The notes beneath the pieces are model-generated. The model had not been told where the DNA came from, ran no database searches, and was given only the letters and a program-made list of their open reading frames with translations. A DNA stretch of 64,000 bases from Nilaparvata lugens (Eukaryota; Arthropoda; Insecta; Hemiptera; Delphacidae), in the NCBI RefSeq assembly GCF_014356525.2, contig NC_052507.1, forward strand, positions 46,671,992-46,735,991, written 5' to 3'. Positions within the stretch are counted from its first letter, which is position 1, and every line of letters starts with the position of its first letter. Below, in pieces: positions 1 to 11,977 of the stretch. The translations under genes were made by a program, and so were the position numbers.

Positions 1-2766
1 CAAGTTAAACTCTGGTCCAAAATCAATCCTAAATATTTGACGGATTCTGATTGTTTCAGTCTCAACCAGTCTCAACCCACTGAATCACATCCAAATTGAT
101 GGTATTTAATAGGATCTGGGAAATAGAAAGTTGCTGACTAAGAGAAGTTTATGTAGGAGGTTTTAGCTGCATTAATTGCTAATTTGTTGCAATCAAACCA
201 ACATCGCAGATCAAATAGATCATGCTGAATCATTCTATGCAATTCTCTTTCGTCTTTGGCTGAGTATGCTAGGGCTGTGTCATCAGCAAAGGATGTAATG
301 GATCCATTAAAAGTATGAGAAAATAAATCATTGATGTACACTAAAAATAGTATGGGACCCAAAACTGATCCTTGTGGGACACCATATTTAACCATTGCCA
401 AATCACTATCACTGTTAGAAATTGAAACATATTGCTTGCGATCTGACAAATATGATCTTAGCCACATGTTAGCCACCCCACGGATTCCAGCAGCACGAAG
501 CTTTTCCAAAAGGATATTGTGCTCTACAGTGTCAAACGCTTTTCTTATGTCTAAGAATAGACCTGACGTTCTGTACTTATGAGGTGTATTGATCCCGTGA
601 TAGATATCTGCCATGAACTTGTTAAGCGCCTGCTCTGTACTTAATCCCTCCTGGAAACCAAATTGATCCCTATGAAAGAACTTTACTTTACTGAAAAAGG
701 ATATTATTCTTTTTTTAAAAAGTTTTTCAAAAATTTTTGAAAAAACTGTGAGTAATGAGATGGGTCTGTAATTTGAGATTTCTGTATTAGATCCACTTTT
801 GAATATCGGGATCACTTTTGCAGTTTTGAGTCTAGTTGGGAATTTACCCTCTGAAAAGCTCGCATTAAAGATGTGACACAAAATAGGTACTATTGCATAA
901 GATATTGATTTTATTAAATTAGATGATATATTATCCGGTCCCAGAGACTTTCCTTTTGTCAATATTTTTATTTCAGTTAATAATTCAAAAGAAGTTATGG
1001 GTTTTAGAAAGAAAGAGTTACAGAAATTAATAGTTTTGAATTTTCTATTATAATTATCATTCATCGATTCATCTGGATCATGTATCTCTAATTAGCATCA
1101 TCTCTTTAATAATTAAATACTAATATCCTATTTTGATTACAGCCCATAAATGTTTTTTTTATCTCTCTTTTTTCTTTTTTTTCAGTCCATTCTATTGCTT
1201 TAGTAAAATAGTGTGTTAGACTCCCTCCAGCGGTCCGTAAGTTGCATCTTACGTGCTGGATTGTATTTTTCTCAATAAGTAATATTAAATTTGGTTTGAT
1301 TCGTTACTATGCAGTTATGTATATTATAAACTTGTTTATTTGTTTTTTCTTTTTATATGCATGTATTTTACATTTTCTTGTATTGAGCTTATTGAGAATA
1401 ATAAAAACTTCAAAACTTCAAACTGTATAGAAGAAATTATTTCTTGTGGTATGTTTATGAAATATTCATTGAATTTCTTTGCGATGAGTTTTTCATCAAT
1501 CAAAACACTATTTCTGCAATGCAGATGGATAGGCTTTTTTTAGAAGTAGCTTGACCACAATGATCATTGATGATCTCCCACTGCTTCTTTACAGGAAAAG
1601 TCTTCAATTTTGAAAAGTATTTATATTTTTGTTCTTTTATCAATTTATTTATATTACTCTTTGCAGTTAAAAAATCATGTTTAAAATTATTATTTTGGGG
1701 ATATTTCTTGTGTTTTTTGTAAAGTTTATCATGATTTCTAATTGCAATGCAAATGCTATCTGTCATCCATGGTTTCAAGTGCTTATTATTTTTAAAAGAA
1801 CTTTTGCGCTGGTAAGTGCACTGATTTATATAGTTGAGGAGTACATCCATGAATATGGAAAACTTGCCATCAACAAGGTTACAATCATATAAATTAGTCC
1901 AGTCGTGTTCCATCAATAAGTCAGCTAACTTCTTAAAATCTGTTATATTTTGAACTACTGGAGTAGCATCACTGTCTCTATATTCAGGTATTGACAATGA
2001 AGCTGAAACCGCTCTGTGGTCAGTAATGAGCGTTGAGCGATTCAATCACTGCACTCCGAACTTTTATCCTATTATATTTTGACTTGAAGAAAATGTGATC
2101 AATACAAGTTGAACTCAAATCTGTTACACGGGTATCAATATCTATGAGCGATTGATAACCGTTAGAATGCAAAATTTCCAAGTAGTCAAAAGCTCCAGGA
2201 TTATTTATATCATTAATATTAATATTAATGTCACCCAGAACCATTGAGTCACCCTTAGGCCTACATCCTACACTCTCCAAAAATTGGCCAAAACTATTTA
2301 GAAAAACATCCATTCCAACAAACTGCCATCTGTACAAGCTCAAAATGCTGAAATTGTAGTTAAGAATTTTAAAGTGCAGTAAAACTGAATCAGCACCATC
2401 AATTTTTGATTCCTCCCGCGAACACACAATACCTCTGCTAGATGAGACAAAAATGATAATACCTGATGCCCTACTTACATCATTACCGGTAGAGTAATTA
2501 TCATAACCTTTGATGTTGTAGGGGCTGGTATCATCGATCGGTTGAAACCAGGTTTCAGTCAAGATAATTACATCCGGCTTTACTTTCCAGCAACTAAGAA
2601 CATTAAAAACAAATGAATAAAAATGAATCAAAGTTTTTATTCAAACTACAGATATTTTGGTGAAAAATTGTGATGTTTTCACCGTTTGTTAGAAAGCACG
2701 TGTTAACATCAGTGGTGTCCCCCACAAATTCACAAATTTCAACCATTACTAATGATGAAGTCATTT
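1..2766 (-). pseudogene. Decayed CR1/Jockey-type LINE ORF2 (endonuclease plus reverse transcriptase)
   Basis: Non-LTR retrotransposon ORF2 read right to left. Near 2620-2766 is the start of an apurinic-endonuclease-like domain (FHQNICSLNKN). It continues at 2020-2631 in another frame with the motifs TETWF, GDININI and DHIFF, and at 1500-2045 with TDHRAV and the linker to the polymerase. The reverse transcriptase is at 138-1064: LGPDNI, NYRPISLL, DIRKAFDTV, GVPQGSVLGP and the catalytic FADDT box. The thumb motif SVKYLGLILDQS follows in another frame within bases 1-137, so the element runs off the window edge. At least three frame changes and one internal insertion show it is dead. The clade (CR1/Jockey group) is judged from motif style only. 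Confidence 0.85.
1075..1430 (+). mobile_element. Insertion inside the LINE ORF2 linker
   Basis: The endonuclease-to-RT linker stops matching near 1430 and the RT frame resumes near 1070. The sequence between is T-rich on the plus strand and ends in AATAATAAAAACTTCAAAAC, resembling the A-rich 3' end of a retroposon. I see no coding sequence. It is most likely a short retroposed fragment. Boundaries are approximate. Confidence 0.4.
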
Positions 2767-3296
2767 TGTATAGTATAATAGCGATAGTAATAGTAATACA
2801 TACTAATAGATGATAAAACATCAATCATTAAGATGACACACACACAAATCATTCGTACAATATTCATACACAACACATAAACACAATAGATGAAGTGAGA
2901 AATACATGAGCATAAAAAGATTCTATTAGCAAAAACAGGAGAAGATTCCTTCGTTCTTTTGAAATTAGAAAGAACTTCGCTCATATCGTCCTCAAACAGA
3001 ACATTAGACACGCCAAGCCCACCGGCACCGATGTAATAGAATATAATTATATGAGATGATGAAGTTCATGCATAGACTGAGTGTATTGAATTTTGATAGG
3101 GGTGATAAAAGTCAATAATAGTAGTAAGCTCTAAAGCAAGTAGTTAGCATTAATACTGAAATTGATAAGAAATGAAAATCAAACTACGACTACTACAGTA
3201 GATCACAATCTTAACTTTAAGCAAAAATCATTTTCGAGAGGTAAGCCTAAAGCTATTCTTATTTTCTTTATGACATAACTAATTATCAAGCAAGTA
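2767..3296. other. Stretch with no recognisable gene
   Basis: AT-rich sequence between two oppositely oriented LINE fragments. Short open frames here have no recognisable motifs. It may include the 5' region of the upstream LINE, but nothing supports this beyond position. Confidence 0.4.
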
Positions 3297-4214
3297 TTGA
3301 GGAGTTTCTATGAGAAGACATTAAAGGAAGAGGAAAGACCCACTGAGAGTGATAATGATCATAATGTGGAAGAACAACAACAAAATGAGGTGCAGATATC
3401 CCTCCAGGAAGTTCAAAGCACGATTTCTGGTCTGAAATTAGGTAAGGCAGCTGGATATGATGATGTTACCCCAGAACTAATAAAATTTGGTGGACAGGAT
3501 GTTGTGGCTAAATGGATATGGCATCTTTGTAATGATATCTGGCACTATGCAAAAATTCCCTCAGAATGGGAGAAGAACGTTATTATCCCCATAAACAAGA
3601 AAGGAAGCACAGTAAAATGTGAAAATTACAGAGCCATCTGCCTGTCATCAGTATTGCTGAAAATCTACTCTAGAATACTAGACAGAAGACTGAGAGTAGA
3701 GGTGGAGGAAGGGCTGGAAGAGGAACAGGCAGCCTTGAGAAGGGATCATCAGACTAGTGATCATATGTTTACAATAAGACAAGACATGGATAAGAGATTG
3801 AGTCGAGCTGGTCAAACATATATTGCCTTTTTAGATTTGAAAGCAGCTTTCGACACCGTATCTAGACAGTGCCTTTGGGATGCCCTCAGTGAAGCAGGTG
3901 TGTCACCTGAACTTACCAAAACAATTGAAAGCCTGTACAGTAATGTCAGAGGGGTTGTGAGAATAGGAGGTGCTGCATCTAGAGAATTCAAAATAGATAA
4001 AGGTGTCAAACAAGGAGACAGTCTAAGCCCACTTCTATTCATAGTACTGATGGATCAAATAATAAAAATGTGCAAGAGAAGAACGACTCGAAGCAAGATT
4101 GGAAACCGCAACCTCCGCCCAGTATACATTCAAGCACTGATATATGCAGACGATATCTTGCTAATAGGTAATACTCAAAGAGATCTACAAAATGTTGTAA
4201 CAGAATGGTTGTCA

Positions 4215-5228
4215 CATTATTTTTTATATTTAAATAACGATTAGCCTCCTGCTTGGCATCAGTCGGTAGAGCATGAAATATTTTAATATAATTATAAAAA
4301 TTAGGTCGTGGTTTTTAATAAGATACAGTCTCATAAAGATCTTTATAGGCCCAGATATGAGCTTCCACAATAATTCTGATAATTCACTAAAGAATAAATA
4401 TATATATATGGTACTTATCCTATAGTATTAAGGAATTAAAATAAATTGCACACCATAAACAATTTGATACATATATTGACAAATATTGCAAAAAATAAAT
4501 CATAGCAAAAATATATAGAGCAATAGACCGTACTAAAATATTAAATTATTACTTATGTTGTATGTTTAATAATTTCTTTGCCTTCGGGCCATATCCAAAA
4601 CATAGACTATACAACAATTTTATACAAATTCTATTTATTTGTAGAAATATATACAAATATTTTTGAATCGGCATACTATTGCCGCCTTCCAATTGCCATT
4701 ATGTGATTGGTGCATGCAAATTATTTCAGTATTCATGCGCCTGGTAACCTCCTATTTCCTGGATACATTTAATTATTTTTATTAGGTTTTTTAAATATGC
4801 TCTCTATATGCTAGTTAATTTTTTATATGTTATTATTTGTTTCATGCATCATAATAATTAGCCACATGAGACCTTTTGTTCCTCAAATTGCATACCGTTT
4901 TGCCACAATAAATTTCTGCCAAGGTGTTTGGTCAGATTCTACGTTGCAGGGCTCGGTCGATCGTTAGGTCGCCGATCACTAAATGTTTATGCCTAACCTC
5001 AACCTTCAATATTTTATAATATATTATATATTAGCAAAAAATTATTTCAATTCCTCTTAGGCTGTTGTACAGTTTAGCCAGGACAATCTGATATTATCTA
5101 ATCTTTATGTTATCTCTTTGGCGATATTAGCCAGTTACTTTACTTAGACCTATTAATATTTCAGCTAGGGATTTATTTATCTATCCAAATTGAATATGTT
5201 ACATGGTGTAGTGCGATAAGAAATAAGG
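4215..5228 (+). mobile_element. ~1 kb insertion with tRNA-like head, in RTE-like LINE
   Basis: The RT frame is broken here and resumes at 5231. The 12-mer GAATGGTTGTCA occurs at both edges (4203-4214 and 5229-5240), as expected for a target-site duplication of a retroposed element. The head holds a tRNA-like segment, listed separately. The remaining ~900 bp are AT-rich with no open frame. I infer a SINE or composite retroposon. Part of the 12-mer could instead be chance overlap with the coding sequence. Confidence 0.5.
4250..4330 (+). repeat. tRNA-Lys-like SINE head / tRNA pseudogene
   Basis: AGTCGGTAGAGCATGA at about 4260-4275 is identical to the D-arm/box A region of animal tRNA-Lys. AGGTCGTGGTTTTTAATAAG about 30 bases later resembles the T-arm/box B region (GGGTCGTGGGTTCGAGCC). 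The anticodon arm between them is AT-rich and degenerate, so it is not a working tRNA. This A-box/B-box layout is typical of a tRNA-derived SINE head. Confidence 0.55.
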
Positions 5229-5923
5229 GAATGGTTGTCAACATTGAGAAGAGTAAAGAGATGATAGTATCAAAGAATCAAGAGAATGTGGAGTTGGATA
5301 TAACATGGGATGGTGAAATATTGGAAAGGGTGAACAACTATGAACAACTATACCTTGGAACATTAATCTCTGCAGATGGAGAAGTTGATGAAGAGATAAA
5401 CAACAGAGTAAGGAAATCCAACCAAGTGTATTTCCAGCTTAGCAGAACCATCCTGGGCAAACGATAAATAAGCCAGGGAACTAAAATAAGGATATATGAG
5501 TCGATATTTAAGACAGTTCTAATCTATGGAACTGAATGCCTCACAATGATAGAAAAGCACAAGAGTAGAATTACCTCCTCAGAAATGAGATACGTAAGGA
5601 GGGTGGTTGGAAAAACCAAAAGAGACAGAGTGAGAAATAGTGTGATCAGAGAAACATTAAAACAGGAGGAACTGATTACCACTGTTCAACGAAAAACCCT
5701 GGGATGGTATGGCAATGTAGCTCGGATGAGTGATGAACGGAAGGCAAGGCTGGTTATGGAGGCAAGACCGGAAGGAAAACGAGGCCGGGGACGACCACGA
5801 CTGCAATGGAATCAGTATGTAGAGAGTATAGCTGCTGGAAGAGGAAAGACAATGAATGAAGTAAAGAGAATGGCACAGGATTGTATAAAGTTTAGAGAAT
5901 GGTTGAAGGAACCCGACGCTTAA

Positions 5924-6193
5924 TGGCAAAAGCGTATGAAAAAGAAGAAGAAGATATTCTAATAATAATTTCCATCAAATCAGGAGCTTCCATGTCCTTG
6001 GCCTTGACAGCTCTCTTGGCAGTCCTAGGTTTTCCTTTCTGCTGATCCTTTTCTGGGTGTCCTTCTCTCTTCTGCCTTCCTGATCGTCATATCCCACACT
6101 GAAATGTCGACACTCTTCAATGTTTGATTCCATTACGAACTGCTTGTTGAATAATCACTTTGAATTATGTCGTAATTAATTGTTCAAAGTGAA
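5924..6193. other. LINE 3' tail and short spacer
   Basis: Begins with the GAA-rich tail of the RTE-like LINE, then about 230 bp of unremarkable sequence up to the FLYWCH ORF. Nothing else recognised. Confidence 0.4.
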
Positions 6194-6439
6194 ATGTCGA
6201 GTTTCATTGAAAAATTTCAAACAAAAAAGGGGAATCAGGGCATAGAAACCGACGGTTACAGTTACAGACGGGATCGCTCGTTGGCAAATGGGAATATTGC
6301 ATGGCGCTGTCTCAAGGTGGGGTGCTCCGCGAGTTTGAAAACGGACATCAGCATTGCGAGTATTGTTGAATATGGCGGAGCCCAGAGCCATGCGAGGATT
6401 GTGGCAAATACTGGCAAATTCGGTCCTAGATGGCAATGA
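6194..6439 (+). CDS. FLYWCH-type zinc-finger fragment
   Basis: 81-residue ORF starting ATGTCGAGT. It carries the pattern of one FLYWCH zinc finger: GYSYRRDRSLANGNIAWRC, then LKVGCSASLKTD, then a terminal SHA where the family usually has HNH. The aromatic/Cys/Cys/His order is preserved, but the end looks eroded. FLYWCH domains bind DNA or protein and in insects occur both in host regulators and in transposon-derived genes. The ORF stands alone in repeat-rich DNA with no exon partners that I can see, so it is probably a TE-derived fragment or an isolated exon. Not confirmed as expressed. Confidence 0.6.
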   Translation: MSSFIEKFQTKKGNQGIETDGYSYRRDRSLANGNIAWRCLKVGCSASLKTDISIASIVEYGGAQSHARIVANTGKFGPRWQ

Positions 6440-6676
6440 TAAGGAGTTCGGCTCGAGCCATGGTGATAGACGGACTGTTTTCAGCTGCTCTCTGCTCAGA
6501 TAAGATAGGCCTGACTGCTTTTGATTTTACTTGTAGAGATTAATGCTGTTCATCGTTTCGTAGCATTTCATAACCTATAACATCTATTTTAAAACTTATT
6601 AACTGTATTATTATAACTATAAATCTCAAATCTAATAAATTATTATTTTTAATTCTACTTTTTTCAATTATTTTCA
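6440..6676. other. Spacer, nothing recognised
   Basis: AT-rich sequence downstream of the FLYWCH fragment, without motif-bearing frames. Confidence 0.4.
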
Positions 6677-7175
6677 TAACATACTATAAGTGGTTTAACT
6701 TTTATTTTTCCATTCATAAACAAGTCACAACTCTTCAATTACTTTTCAACTCTTGAAATTTAAAATTATTTCTAGCATAAATTGATCAATCTTGCAACCT
6801 GAACTCCAGATAATTTTATCACTCAAACTTACCAAAATTTTGCAATTATAAATATGTTTTTAAAAACTGTCCTAAATTTATTGACAACTGAATAGTAAAG
6901 TATCTTAAATAACATACTAATAAATTGAATAACATACTATGAGAGTAGCTTAACTGTTATTCTTCAATTACATAAATAGGCTGCAACTCCTCTAGTAGGT
7001 ACTTCTTAACTCATGAAATCTTAAAATTACTTATAGAATAAATTTATCAATTTGCAATCCCAACCTGAGATACCGGTAGCTTTATCATTCAAACTTACCA
7101 CAATTTTTCTCTTATAAATATAGTTTTAAACCTTAGTCCTACCATAAATTTATATCTGAATAGTAAACTACATTA
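6677..7175. repeat. Diverged direct duplication, two ~240-bp units
   Basis: Unit one (about 6677-6905) and unit two (about 6930-7175) share, in the same order, TAACATACTAT, a TTAACT-rich segment, CTCATGAAAT or CTTGAAAT, CATTCAAACTTACCA or the near-identical CACTCAAACTTACCA, TATAAATAT and CTGAATAGTAAA. Substitutions and small indels are frequent, so the duplication is old. No coding potential. Confidence 0.65.
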
Positions 7176-7992
7176 TAAACTCTCTTGTCTCTTAGACCTA
7201 TCCTTTTTTGTTTCCATAAAAATCATTTCCACATTCCTTTATCCTTCCGAGAGATTGCTGATCCTTGATTATAGATAGTGTAGTGAACAGCACGAGTCGA
7301 GCTGAAATAGATCTGCAAAATCGGCAGGTTGCCCTGTAAAGTTTTGTAAACATTGCATCCTGTTACAGTCGCCCTTGGCCCGGATTCGGATGGATTGACA
7401 ACAGACTTTTTCATTACAGCAAAGTTTCACCTGTATTTTCTCAAGGTTTTCAAGGATTCCATTACAAGAGCTTTTTCTTTATTTTTGACTCTTCATTGCA
7501 TATTGGCAGATATACTTAGCTGCTCCTAATTTTTCAGCATATCCCTTACCTGATTTCCTTTCCCTTCCCAAATCATATCTTACGAGAGGTACATTCAGTT
7601 TAATAATTGTCAAAAAATGGACTTAAATAGTCCTTAAATAGAAATTTTCAAGAGTAATAAATACAACATTGTCACTACATTTTCAAGCCGTACTTTAAAC
7701 GCAAAATACAGAATGTTCCAGTAACTGTGAATAACCACATTTCTCCTTAAAAATTAGAACAAGATAGGGCAAGTGTTATTTAAATAGAATAAAAAACACA
7801 ATGTTTTTAATTAACTGAATGATAGTTGATAGTCGATAGATACTGGATTTATAACAATCATGATCAACCATGGAATTGATGGAAACCACAACTAGTAAGG
7901 GGAATCGCACAGTTTTTCTTCATGATTATAAATTCAGAAAAGACAGGATCTTAACTGATGGAAGTACTATAATTTGGTGATGTCTAAATAAA
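7176..7992. other. Stretch with no recognisable gene
   Basis: AT-rich; a 63-residue minus-strand frame at 7223-7414 has no recognisable motif. Nothing else supported. Confidence 0.4.
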
Positions 7993-10409
7993 TTGTGTAA
8001 CATTTCCCTAGAAACGAACTTGGATCTTGTTCTCTTGTCTGATGAAAATTTGAAGCATGATCATTTACCGAGAGCCACAGACATCTCGATCACTGATAAT
8101 GATAGTTCATTATCGCTGAATGAATCAATGGTTCACGATAACGATGCTGCTCTTGATAAATCCATCAACCCACCTATCTGTCGACACTTCTGATAATATG
8201 ATACTATCAGCAGTTCCAGTAGTCTTAAATAAAACCAACTCATGTAGTACTCCTATAAATATGGATTCTCCAACACATTCGAATTATAGTGATTTGTGTA
8301 ACGACAATGACTTAACAGTAATATCACTGCGAACGGAAATCAGTGAATTGGTTGAAAAAATGTCCATTTTAAAACAGCAATGGAATGATGCAATAGAACA
8401 TTCAATAGATACAGATAGGAAGCTAATGGAAAGTAATACAATAGTGGATCAAATGAAAGTGAGCATAGCGGTTTTGGAAGTAGAAATCACTGCACTGAAG
8501 AGTGAGAAAAAGTGTATGGAAATTGAGCTCCAGGATCTCAAGAATTTTTATATGTCAGGTGACACAATATCTAATCACTTGTCAAACTCATCCATTACTG
8601 TTACAAAAAACTCCTTTGGAATCCTAAATGATAATGCTATGGTGACAGCAATGACAAGTAGAAAGAACCAATGCAAGAAAGTATGAGCACAAAACCAGCA
8701 ACAAGGATCACCAAGGTCAAAGTCCGAAGATGATAATAAGAAAGGTAGAGTATTGCTTCTGACTTCCAGCCATGGAAGAGAATGCAGCAACCTACTGAAC
8801 GACAGGTTGAAAATAGCTATTTGTGCAACTAGTACACAAAGTGACAGTTTGCTGCACCAAAAGAGACGTTTATGCCCAAGCTGTAGGCGAGGGCGGAATG
8901 GCTTCTTGAGTGCAGTGGAGGGCTTTGTGCACATATTTCACATTAAATTTTTCCTACAGTTACCATTGAATATGAAAAGTGGGTAATTATGGGTAAAATG
9001 ATGGCTGAAATCCATCAAATGTTTGTGTGTGTGTGTGTGTGATGCTGTTATTAATAAATCTTAATTCATTTAAAAATTAATAATCCAATTGAAGTTGAAA
9101 ATTCTCAGCCAAAGTTCTCATTTTTATTCATTCAAGAATCAGAAAAAATACAGATAAAACAAAAAATTCACATTCAAAATACACGCCAACAGCTGATTGG
9201 GATGTCTGCAAGATGGCTGAACCAACAAGCACGTGACCTAGCAGGAAGAATCATACCTAAGTTTGTTTCATCCAGATAAAAACTACAGAAACAGGATTCA
9301 GAAATTTAGACTTTTGCTCAAATTACCGAGAAAAATGCTCAAAGTAAACTGAAAAATATTTATAAAAATAACATAGACAACAGAGAATATTAAATTTATT
9401 GTAGTATTCTTATGTTTTTTTTATTTATATGGATATTGAACAGTATAACCTCAAAATTTGAATTTTATAATGTATATTTGCTACTTCTCTCATTGCTTGC
9501 AGTTGAAATAATATCAATAGAAAAGAACTATTATTTATTATTAAATGATGAGAATTTGTGAATGATGATTAATTATGATTTAGATGAACATTATTGTTGT
9601 TTTGGATTTCTAGATTGGGATTTTATCATAAATGTAGGGTAGTCATTGAAATGATTCTTATCTAAATCTAACCACGGTCATTGTTACCAACTTAATTTTG
9701 TTTTCGTGCACTAATCCTCCATATAACCCACCAGCTATTTTGTGTTGCCATGTTGCAAATCTGGAGTGCAGAAAAAATTTTTCCCACACTAGAGCGGAAA
9801 AGTGATTCTTTGCGTTCTGTAATCAGTGCAGGAATGACCACTTTTCAAGGTAACTGTAGGAAAAACAAATTTAATGTTCAGAGCTTTTTCAAACCGGGTG
9901 CTCCTATTGAAGCAGTGGTGGAGTCGGCTGGAGAGCAAATTGAAGATTCTGGTAAAAATGATTATCTGATAGTGCTGGGTGGTTCAAACAACATTGACAA
10001 ACCAAATCTAGATCATCTTCCTCAAGTATTAGAAAAATAAGAGAAATTGTGCCACTCAGCTTGAAGACGAACGTCATAATCAGCACAATACCAGGTAGGT
10101 ATGACAGGCCAGAGTTGAATCAAACTATAAAGAAAACAAATAAATCAATACATGATAATTATCATCAACAGCCTAAAAAATAAAAATTCCAAACAACTGG
10201 GGGTATGTTTCCTGAATGACAGGTTGAAAAGAGCAAATAACTTCACTAGTCACAGACTACATCTAAACAGATCTGGTAAAATAATTTTTTGTAATAAGTT
10301 GGCAGAGATGATTGAGAGTTGTTTGCAATCTCCTGTTACGGAAACACTAGAGGGAGTTAGAAACAGATCTTTTTTAATGAATTGGCTCAGAACAGGAAAA
10401 GGAAAGTAG
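7993..10409 (+). pseudogene. LINE ORF1 with coiled coil and SGNH esterase-like domain, broken
   Basis: The N-terminal part (7993-8686, one frame change) is acidic/Ser-rich followed by a heptad-like coiled coil (about 8330-8560: ISLRTEISELVEKM, IAVLEVEITALKSEK). A second block in other frames resembles the SGNH/GDSL hydrolase of CR1-type LINE ORF1 proteins: RVLLLTSSHGREC (strand with nucleophile) near 8750, FKPGAPIEAVVES near 9890, the YLIVLGGSNNI block near 9965, VIISTIPGRYDRPELN near 10075-10120, and LHLNRSGK (catalytic-His region) near 10260. About 1 kb of unrelated sequence splits the block. Stops and frame changes show it is not functional. The esterase call rests on motif order, without alignment. 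Confidence 0.6.
8820..9850. mobile_element. ~1 kb insertion within the esterase-like LINE ORF1
   Basis: The SGNH block breaks after NLLNDRLK near 8810 and resumes with FNVQSFFKPGA near 9870. The intervening sequence is non-coding and AT-rich and includes a GT microsatellite at 9023-9041. I found no clear terminal repeats, so the type of insertion is unknown and the edges are approximate. Confidence 0.4.
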
Positions 10410-10479
10410 ATTACCAGAATAGCATTAGTGTAAGGAACTCTTTTAACGGTAATAAAGATAGTATAGCTTCTAGGCAGTC

Positions 10480-10860
10480 GGTTTTGGCATCTCTCAGAAG
10501 GAAAGGTAATCCAGCAGTTCTTAACAAAGAAATTTTCACTGTAACCAAAATATCCAATACCTTAGAAACAAAATTGACAGACTTGAAGTATTCTTAAAGC
10601 AAGAAACTCTGGATATATTAATTTTAACTGAGCATGGCTTAAAAGAAGAGGAAATTTCACAAGTAAACTTGCAGCACTATTCATTGAAGGCAGTGTATTG
10701 TAGGGAATCTCATCGTAGTGGTGGTGTATGTATATTTACCAATAAATCTGAAAGAATGGAAATAAGTAATCTAGAGTATGTGAATAAACTTTCTCGGGAA
10801 ATGGATCTAGAAGCAACAGTCAGTGTTCAATTAAAATTACTATTCCCATCTCCCATGTAG
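10480..10860 (+). pseudogene. LINE ORF2 5' end, endonuclease fragment
   Basis: Across two frames I can read KLTDLKY or NKIDRLEVFLKQE, then ETLDILILTEHGLK, then NLQHYSLKAVYCRESHRSGGVCIF. This is the order of the first strands of an apurinic-type LINE endonuclease (LTEH replacing the usual TET or SET; SGGV conserved). It ends at the stop at 10858-10860, with no downstream RT. It lies directly after the esterase ORF1 in the same orientation, so both belong to one 3'-truncated element. Confidence 0.65.
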
Positions 10861-11320
10861 AAACAATGTATTTCTTGCATCAAGATTTTGAAATATTTCT
10901 TGCCCCATGTGTGACTTGTTGATTGAGGTCTTCGTATTTATTTGATTTCCCACTTCACATGCCACATTTATGTAGCTATTTCCTAATTTCTTCAACAAGA
11001 TAATATGAAATATCAGTTTTTCATATTATAAAATTAAGGAATGATAAGAATAACATTCCTATAACTGCTTGAAAACTTGGAAGGACTATTCGAGATTAAT
11101 ATTTATTTGTTATATCACTTGATCGAGTGGTGAATCAAGGATTATACGCCCTGAAATAGCAAAAAAACTGGATGAAAAGCAGTTATTATAACAATTTCAC
11201 ACTTTCAAGAGCCCCTATTTCAAAAACTGTAGGAAATATCACAAAACCCCTCTGAACAAAAATTAAATATGCGAGTGACACATTCTGACCACTGAGCGCA
11301 ATCGGTGGATCATGATTTTC
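10861..11320. repeat. Non-coding stretch with a dispersed ~80-bp repeat
   Basis: Most is AT-rich with no gene. At about 11182-11261 there is a segment whose reverse complement recurs at 23100-23180 (TGATATTTCC, CAGTTTT, CTCTTGAAAGTGTGAAA). So this is one copy of a dispersed repeat family, in the opposite orientation here. Confidence 0.5.
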
Positions 11321-11339
11321 AATTTCCACCACCGTTTCT

Positions 11340-11520
11340 ACATCTTCTTCGTCTTCTTCTTTGACTTCTTCTTCTTCTTCTTCTTCTTCTCTTCTTCTTC
11401 TTCTTCTTCTTCTCTTCTTCTTCTTCTTCTTCTTCTTTGTCTTCTTCTTCTCCTTCTTCTTCTCCTCCTTCTCCTTCTTCTTCTTTCTTCTTCTTCTTTT
11501 TTTCTTCCTCTTCTTCTTCT
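11340..11520. repeat. TTC/GAA trinucleotide microsatellite
   Basis: An imperfect run of TTC (CTT) about 180 bp long with scattered TTG, TCC and TTT variants. It produces spurious Ser/Leu/Phe-rich plus-strand and Lys/Glu/Arg-rich minus-strand frames. Polypurine/polypyrimidine DNA of this type can form triplexes. Confidence 0.95.
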
Positions 11521-11821
11521 GCCAAATTTTGTCGTGATTGGATATGGGGTGCAGAATCTACATTCAGCTGGACGTAGTACAACCATAGAGAAACGATAGC
11601 ATTAGTAGATATCCCATGGGATAGGGCATCTATGTTGCAACTTTTACTGTTATCCCAAGCCGATAGTTCATGTAGTTCTTTCCCATGCAGCTGTGTGATG
11701 CTGGTAGTCTCTCAAATTGTGCCATTCATACACTCTCACCCCAACGAAACAGTAAAAATTGGCAATAATCAATAGTAATTGGCTTGAGATAACAGTAAAA
11801 GTTGCGACATAAATTCCCTAT

Positions 11822-11965
11822 TGTAATGAAAAACCTCTGCATTCTAGGCTATATTGATCAGTAATGAATTCATAACAGATTCAAAATTAGAATAAATAGT
11901 TCAACATCTGATAACAGAAACATAAGAAGAAAACACTAGTCATATGATGATTCAATATCATCACA
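11822..11965 (-). repeat. Gypsy 3' LTR (144 bp)
   Basis: Matches 14367-14510; TG...CA ends; preceded by the target duplication CCTAT at 11817-11821. It is the downstream LTR because the coding frame is on the minus strand. Confidence 0.9.
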
Positions 11966-11977
11966 TTCTTCCCGTCT

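Larger units (their letters stand above)
3297..5923 (+). pseudogene. RTE-like LINE reverse transcriptase, interrupted
   Basis: 5'-truncated non-LTR retrotransposon. The first block (3297-4214) shows LGKAAGYDDVTPE, WEKNVIIPINKKG, ENYRAICL, FLDLKAAFDTV, GVKQGDSLSPLLF and the catalytic YADDILL box. After an insertion of about 1 kb the frame resumes at 5231-5467 (VNIEKSKEM, YLGTLISADGEVDEEI), and a third block at 5546-5923 carries the C-terminal region (LGWYGNVARM, GRGRPRLQW). A stop codon and a frame change separate blocks two and three. No endonuclease domain is visible upstream, so the copy is 5'-truncated. The LINE ends in a GAAGAAGAAGA tail near 5941-5955. The RTE assignment comes from the C-terminal block style and is moderately confident. 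Confidence 0.85.

Noticed and set aside
4250..4330. Functional tRNA-Lys gene
   Set aside because: The anticodon and acceptor arms are degenerate; only A- and B-box-like parts remain.
11312..11599. Ser/Leu-rich and Lys/Glu/Arg-rich ORFs
   Set aside because: Translation of the TTC/GAA microsatellite.
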